From Sphingomonas sp. (GTDB taxonomy: Bacteria > Pseudomonadota > Alphaproteobacteria > Sphingomonadales > Sphingomonadaceae), in NCBI GenBank assembly GCA_019247755.1, contig JAFBAM010000111.1, forward strand, positions 1 to 23,814: 23,814 nt of DNA, written 5' to 3'. Position numbers and translations under genes: made by a program. Below are positions 22,382 to 23,814 of the stretch, one piece after another (position 1 is the stretch's first letter; each line of letters opens with the position of its first letter). The notes under the pieces were generated by a model. It ran no database searches and was not told the DNA's origin. It saw nothing but the letters and a program-made list of their open reading frames with translations.

Positions 22382-22499
22382 AGGCACCTCCCAAATCGGA
22401 CTAATACTCAAACGGTTAGCAACGACCGAGATTGGGCCGATGATGAGGATCAGCGGAATTGCGCCCGCTGCAGGCACAGTGTCCCCAAGCAGCGTTTCT

Positions 22500-22517
22500 G
22501 TATTAGTACACTAACAC
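22500..22517. promoter_or_regulatory. 18-bp palindrome before the DUF4440-like gene
   Basis: GTATTAGTACACTAACAC is an inverted repeat with seven of eight arm positions matching around AC. It ends 15 bases before the start codon, next to the ribosome site AGGAG (22521-22525). Operator for an unknown regulator, possibly one of the adjacent winged-helix proteins. Confidence 0.4.
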
Positions 22518-22532
22518 GGTAGGAGCGGTCGG

Positions 22533-23034
22533 TTGGATGTCTTCATCGTTCTCGCTGTTGCGCTTGCTGGCTCAGTGCCTTCTCAGAATGTGAGAGTCCC
22601 CGATCAGCTTCAACTGACCCGTCAGATACGAGCAGCCGACGACCAGCTGTTCGACCTGTTCTTCGTGAAGCCCTGCGACGCGCCCCGCTTCCGCGCCCTC
22701 CTCGCTGATGATGTCGAGTTCTACCACGACAAGGACGGCTACACGATCCATTCAGCCGGTGACTTTATGAAAGACTACCAGGCCAATTGCGCCTCTCGCA
22801 CAGATCCAACCGCATGGCGTTCCCGCCGCGAGCTAGTGATAGCTAGTCTCAGCATCGATCCTAGACCTGGCTACGGCGCAATGGAGGCCGGCGAACATTG
22901 ACGAGCGCCAAGGCGTCCGCGGGATCGAGAAGCTGGCTGGCAAAGCCAGGTTCGCGATGGTCTGGGTACTCGGCGGTGACGGCAAGTGGCGACTTTCGCG
23001 GGTGCTTAGTTATGGTCACGAGCCGACCAAGTAA
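22533..23034 (+). pseudogene. NTF2-like (DUF4440-type) protein gene, frameshifted
   Basis: The first frame starts at TTG 22533 (AGGAG seven bases upstream) and reads a short hydrophobic leader, then RQIRAADDQLFDLFFVKPCD, ALLADDVEFYHDKDGY, and ends GYGAMEAGEH then stop at 22899-22901. The frame +1 from there continues the same fold without a start: ERQGVRGIEKLAGKARFAMV, WVLGGDGKWRLSRVLSYGH, stop 23032-23034. Related proteins, as I recall them, read GxGAIEAGEHRFYE...GxxKFTxLW, so about 11 bases around 22899 appear lost, or two lost, or one gained. Joined, the protein would be about 165 residues, normal for an exported SnoaL/NTF2-like enzyme. A sequencing error cannot be excluded. Confidence 0.65.
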
Positions 23035-23162
23035 TCGCTGTCCTAACGCCCGTAATGTCGGCTCTATACCCAAAGGTCACGGATCGACCCGCATTCTGCC
23101 TGAGCTGAACCAGCCTCGCATCAGGGCGTTCGATGCAGAGTTGTTGGTGGAGTGCGCGTGCG

Positions 23163-23615
23163 ATGATGATGATCGATACCGAGCTTCGGGCGAGCCCAAT
23201 CCACGGGATTGGCGTATTTCTGACGGAGCACGTGAAGGCTGGCGACCTGATCTGGCGTTTCGACAATCGAATCGATCGCGTGTTCGCCGACCATGAACTC
23301 ACTGTGATGCCGGAAAGATTGCAACAATTCCTCCGCACCTATTCAACATTACACGGAGACCTGAAGCTCTGGGTGCTGTGTGGGGACAACGGCCGTCACT
23401 TCAATCATTCGGATAGCCCCAACACCCGCTCGCTGGGGATCGCATTCGGCGACGATGTCGCAGCAATGGACCTCGAACCGGGAACAGAGCTTACCAGCGA
23501 TTACCGAACGATCTGTGACGCGATCCGGTCTGAAGGGGTCGAGTTCAGCCAGCCCCATTTCGACAGCATTTCCAGCTCACCACTGATGAGCGCGGCTCCG
23601 ATATCCAGTCGGTAG
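23163..23615 (+). CDS. SET-domain protein
   Basis: About 150 residues from ATG 23163 (two more ATGs follow directly; GGTGGAG lies upstream). It has the short SET core: HGIGVFLTEHVKAGDLIWRF at the N-terminus, VLCGDNGRHFNHSDSPNTRS with the NHS motif that binds S-adenosylmethionine, and PGTELTSDYRTIC, the ELTxDY motif with the active-site tyrosine. It may be a protein-lysine methyltransferase; bacterial substrates are mostly unknown. The C-terminus beyond ICDAIRSEG reads through 115 bases that also encode the end of the opposite gene, and the last residues (SSSPLMSAAPISSR) look unstructured. Confidence 0.8.
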   Translation: MMMIDTELRASPIHGIGVFLTEHVKAGDLIWRFDNRIDRVFADHELTVMPERLQQFLRTYSTLHGDLKLWVLCGDNGRHFNHSDSPNTRSLGIAFGDDVAAMDLEPGTELTSDYRTICDAIRSEGVEFSQPHFDSISSSPLMSAAPISSR

Positions 23616-23814
23616 CGGATGTTAGGCGCATAGACCTTGGCCGCATTGGCGTAGGCTGCTGCCGTAGACTCCGAAACGGTGACGCCGGTCCCCGTTACGA
23701 CGGCTGTCCACCCGTACAAGCCGGCCGTCACAAGGCCGGCGTCCGACGCACCGACTTCACCCAGGTGCAGATGCCTGGGTTCGATATCGCCGATCATCAA
23801 CGGCAACCCGACTG
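23501..23814 (-). CDS. PurD-like protein, C-terminal end (5' part outside window)
   Basis: Only about 104 residues of the C-terminus are present; the frame is open to the right edge. GLVTAGLYGWTAVVTGTG, then VSESTAAAYANAAKV and PNIRYRLDIG follow the C-terminal pattern of phosphoribosylamine-glycine ligase (GGRVL-VT-G at this position, xxEA-xxAY, xxRxDIG). The GELEMLSKWGWL ending is not typical of E. coli-type PurD, so this may be a PurD relative rather than the purine enzyme. The final 15 residues (LNSTPSDRIASQIVR) run into the SET gene on the other strand. Confidence 0.55.
   Translation of the reverse strand, partial: VGLPLMIGDIEPRHLHLGEVGASDAGLVTAGLYGWTAVVTGTGVTVSESTAAAYANAAKVYAPNIRYRLDIGAALISGELEMLSKWGWLNSTPSDRIASQIVR

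Noticed and set aside
22235..22477. Minus-strand frame with a hydrophobic start (PLILIIGPISVVANRL)
   Set aside because: Most of it is antisense to the PilZ gene, and only the first 25 residues look membrane-like. Possible as a tiny peptide but unsupported.
22898..23296. Plus-strand frame linking the DUF4440-like and SET genes
   Set aside because: It is out of frame with both the restored NTF2-like sequence and the SET domain, and its translation shows no pattern.

Overview
The window looks like chromosomal DNA of a high-GC alphaproteobacterium, most likely a member of the Sphingomonadales. The signs are two TonB-dependent receptors, frequent GTG and TTG starts, a family of intergenic repeats with the core TTTCCACCCA / TTCGACCCAA, and a GGAAC-N17-GTT promoter of the alphaproteobacterial general-stress type. 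This assignment is inferred from gene content and style, not from a marker gene. I found no rRNA, tRNA, CRISPR array, integrase or transposase.

Layout. (1) 1-4771 is metabolic. The 5' part of a ZnuD-like TonB receptor is divergent from a His-rich CDF cation exporter, with a 17-bp palindrome between them. A threonine-synthase-like PLP enzyme follows the exporter, and then exodeoxyribonuclease III. Between the last two lies a structured non-coding stretch that looks like a stress-controlled minus-strand sRNA gene (about 3791-3932). (2) 5065-9103 is a compact phage-derived module: a MerR-like regulator, a ParB/DNA-methyltransferase fusion, a DUF5681 protein and a terminase large subunit. The last three genes overlap. 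Related 17-bp palindromes precede the regulator and the methyltransferase. No portal, capsid or integrase genes are present. (3) 9121-18320 carries envelope and sensing genes: a second TonB receptor, a TonB-C-like periplasmic protein, a TIR-TM-TPR protein, a PDZ protein, a 26-residue membrane peptide with a CorA/ZntB-type transporter and an OprB-like porin, and a glycine-zipper protein. All seven sites of the dispersed repeat family lie here and all point the same way. Two copies supply the stop codon of a neighbouring gene.

(4) 18743-22381 is a tight co-directional run of nine small genes: a membrane-anchored LuxR-type regulator, two proteins of unknown function (one with four membrane segments), a RadC/JAB-like protein lacking its zinc ligands, a 52-residue ORF, two related winged-helix (MarR-like) regulators with a small helical protein between them, and a PilZ protein. 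This run is the best candidate for an undescribed regulatory system. (5) 22500-23814 holds a frameshifted NTF2/DUF4440-like gene, a SET-domain protein, and the 3' end of a PurD-like gene that overlaps the SET gene tail to tail.

Family calls come from reading translated motifs without database searches. Promoters, operators and the sRNA are predictions.
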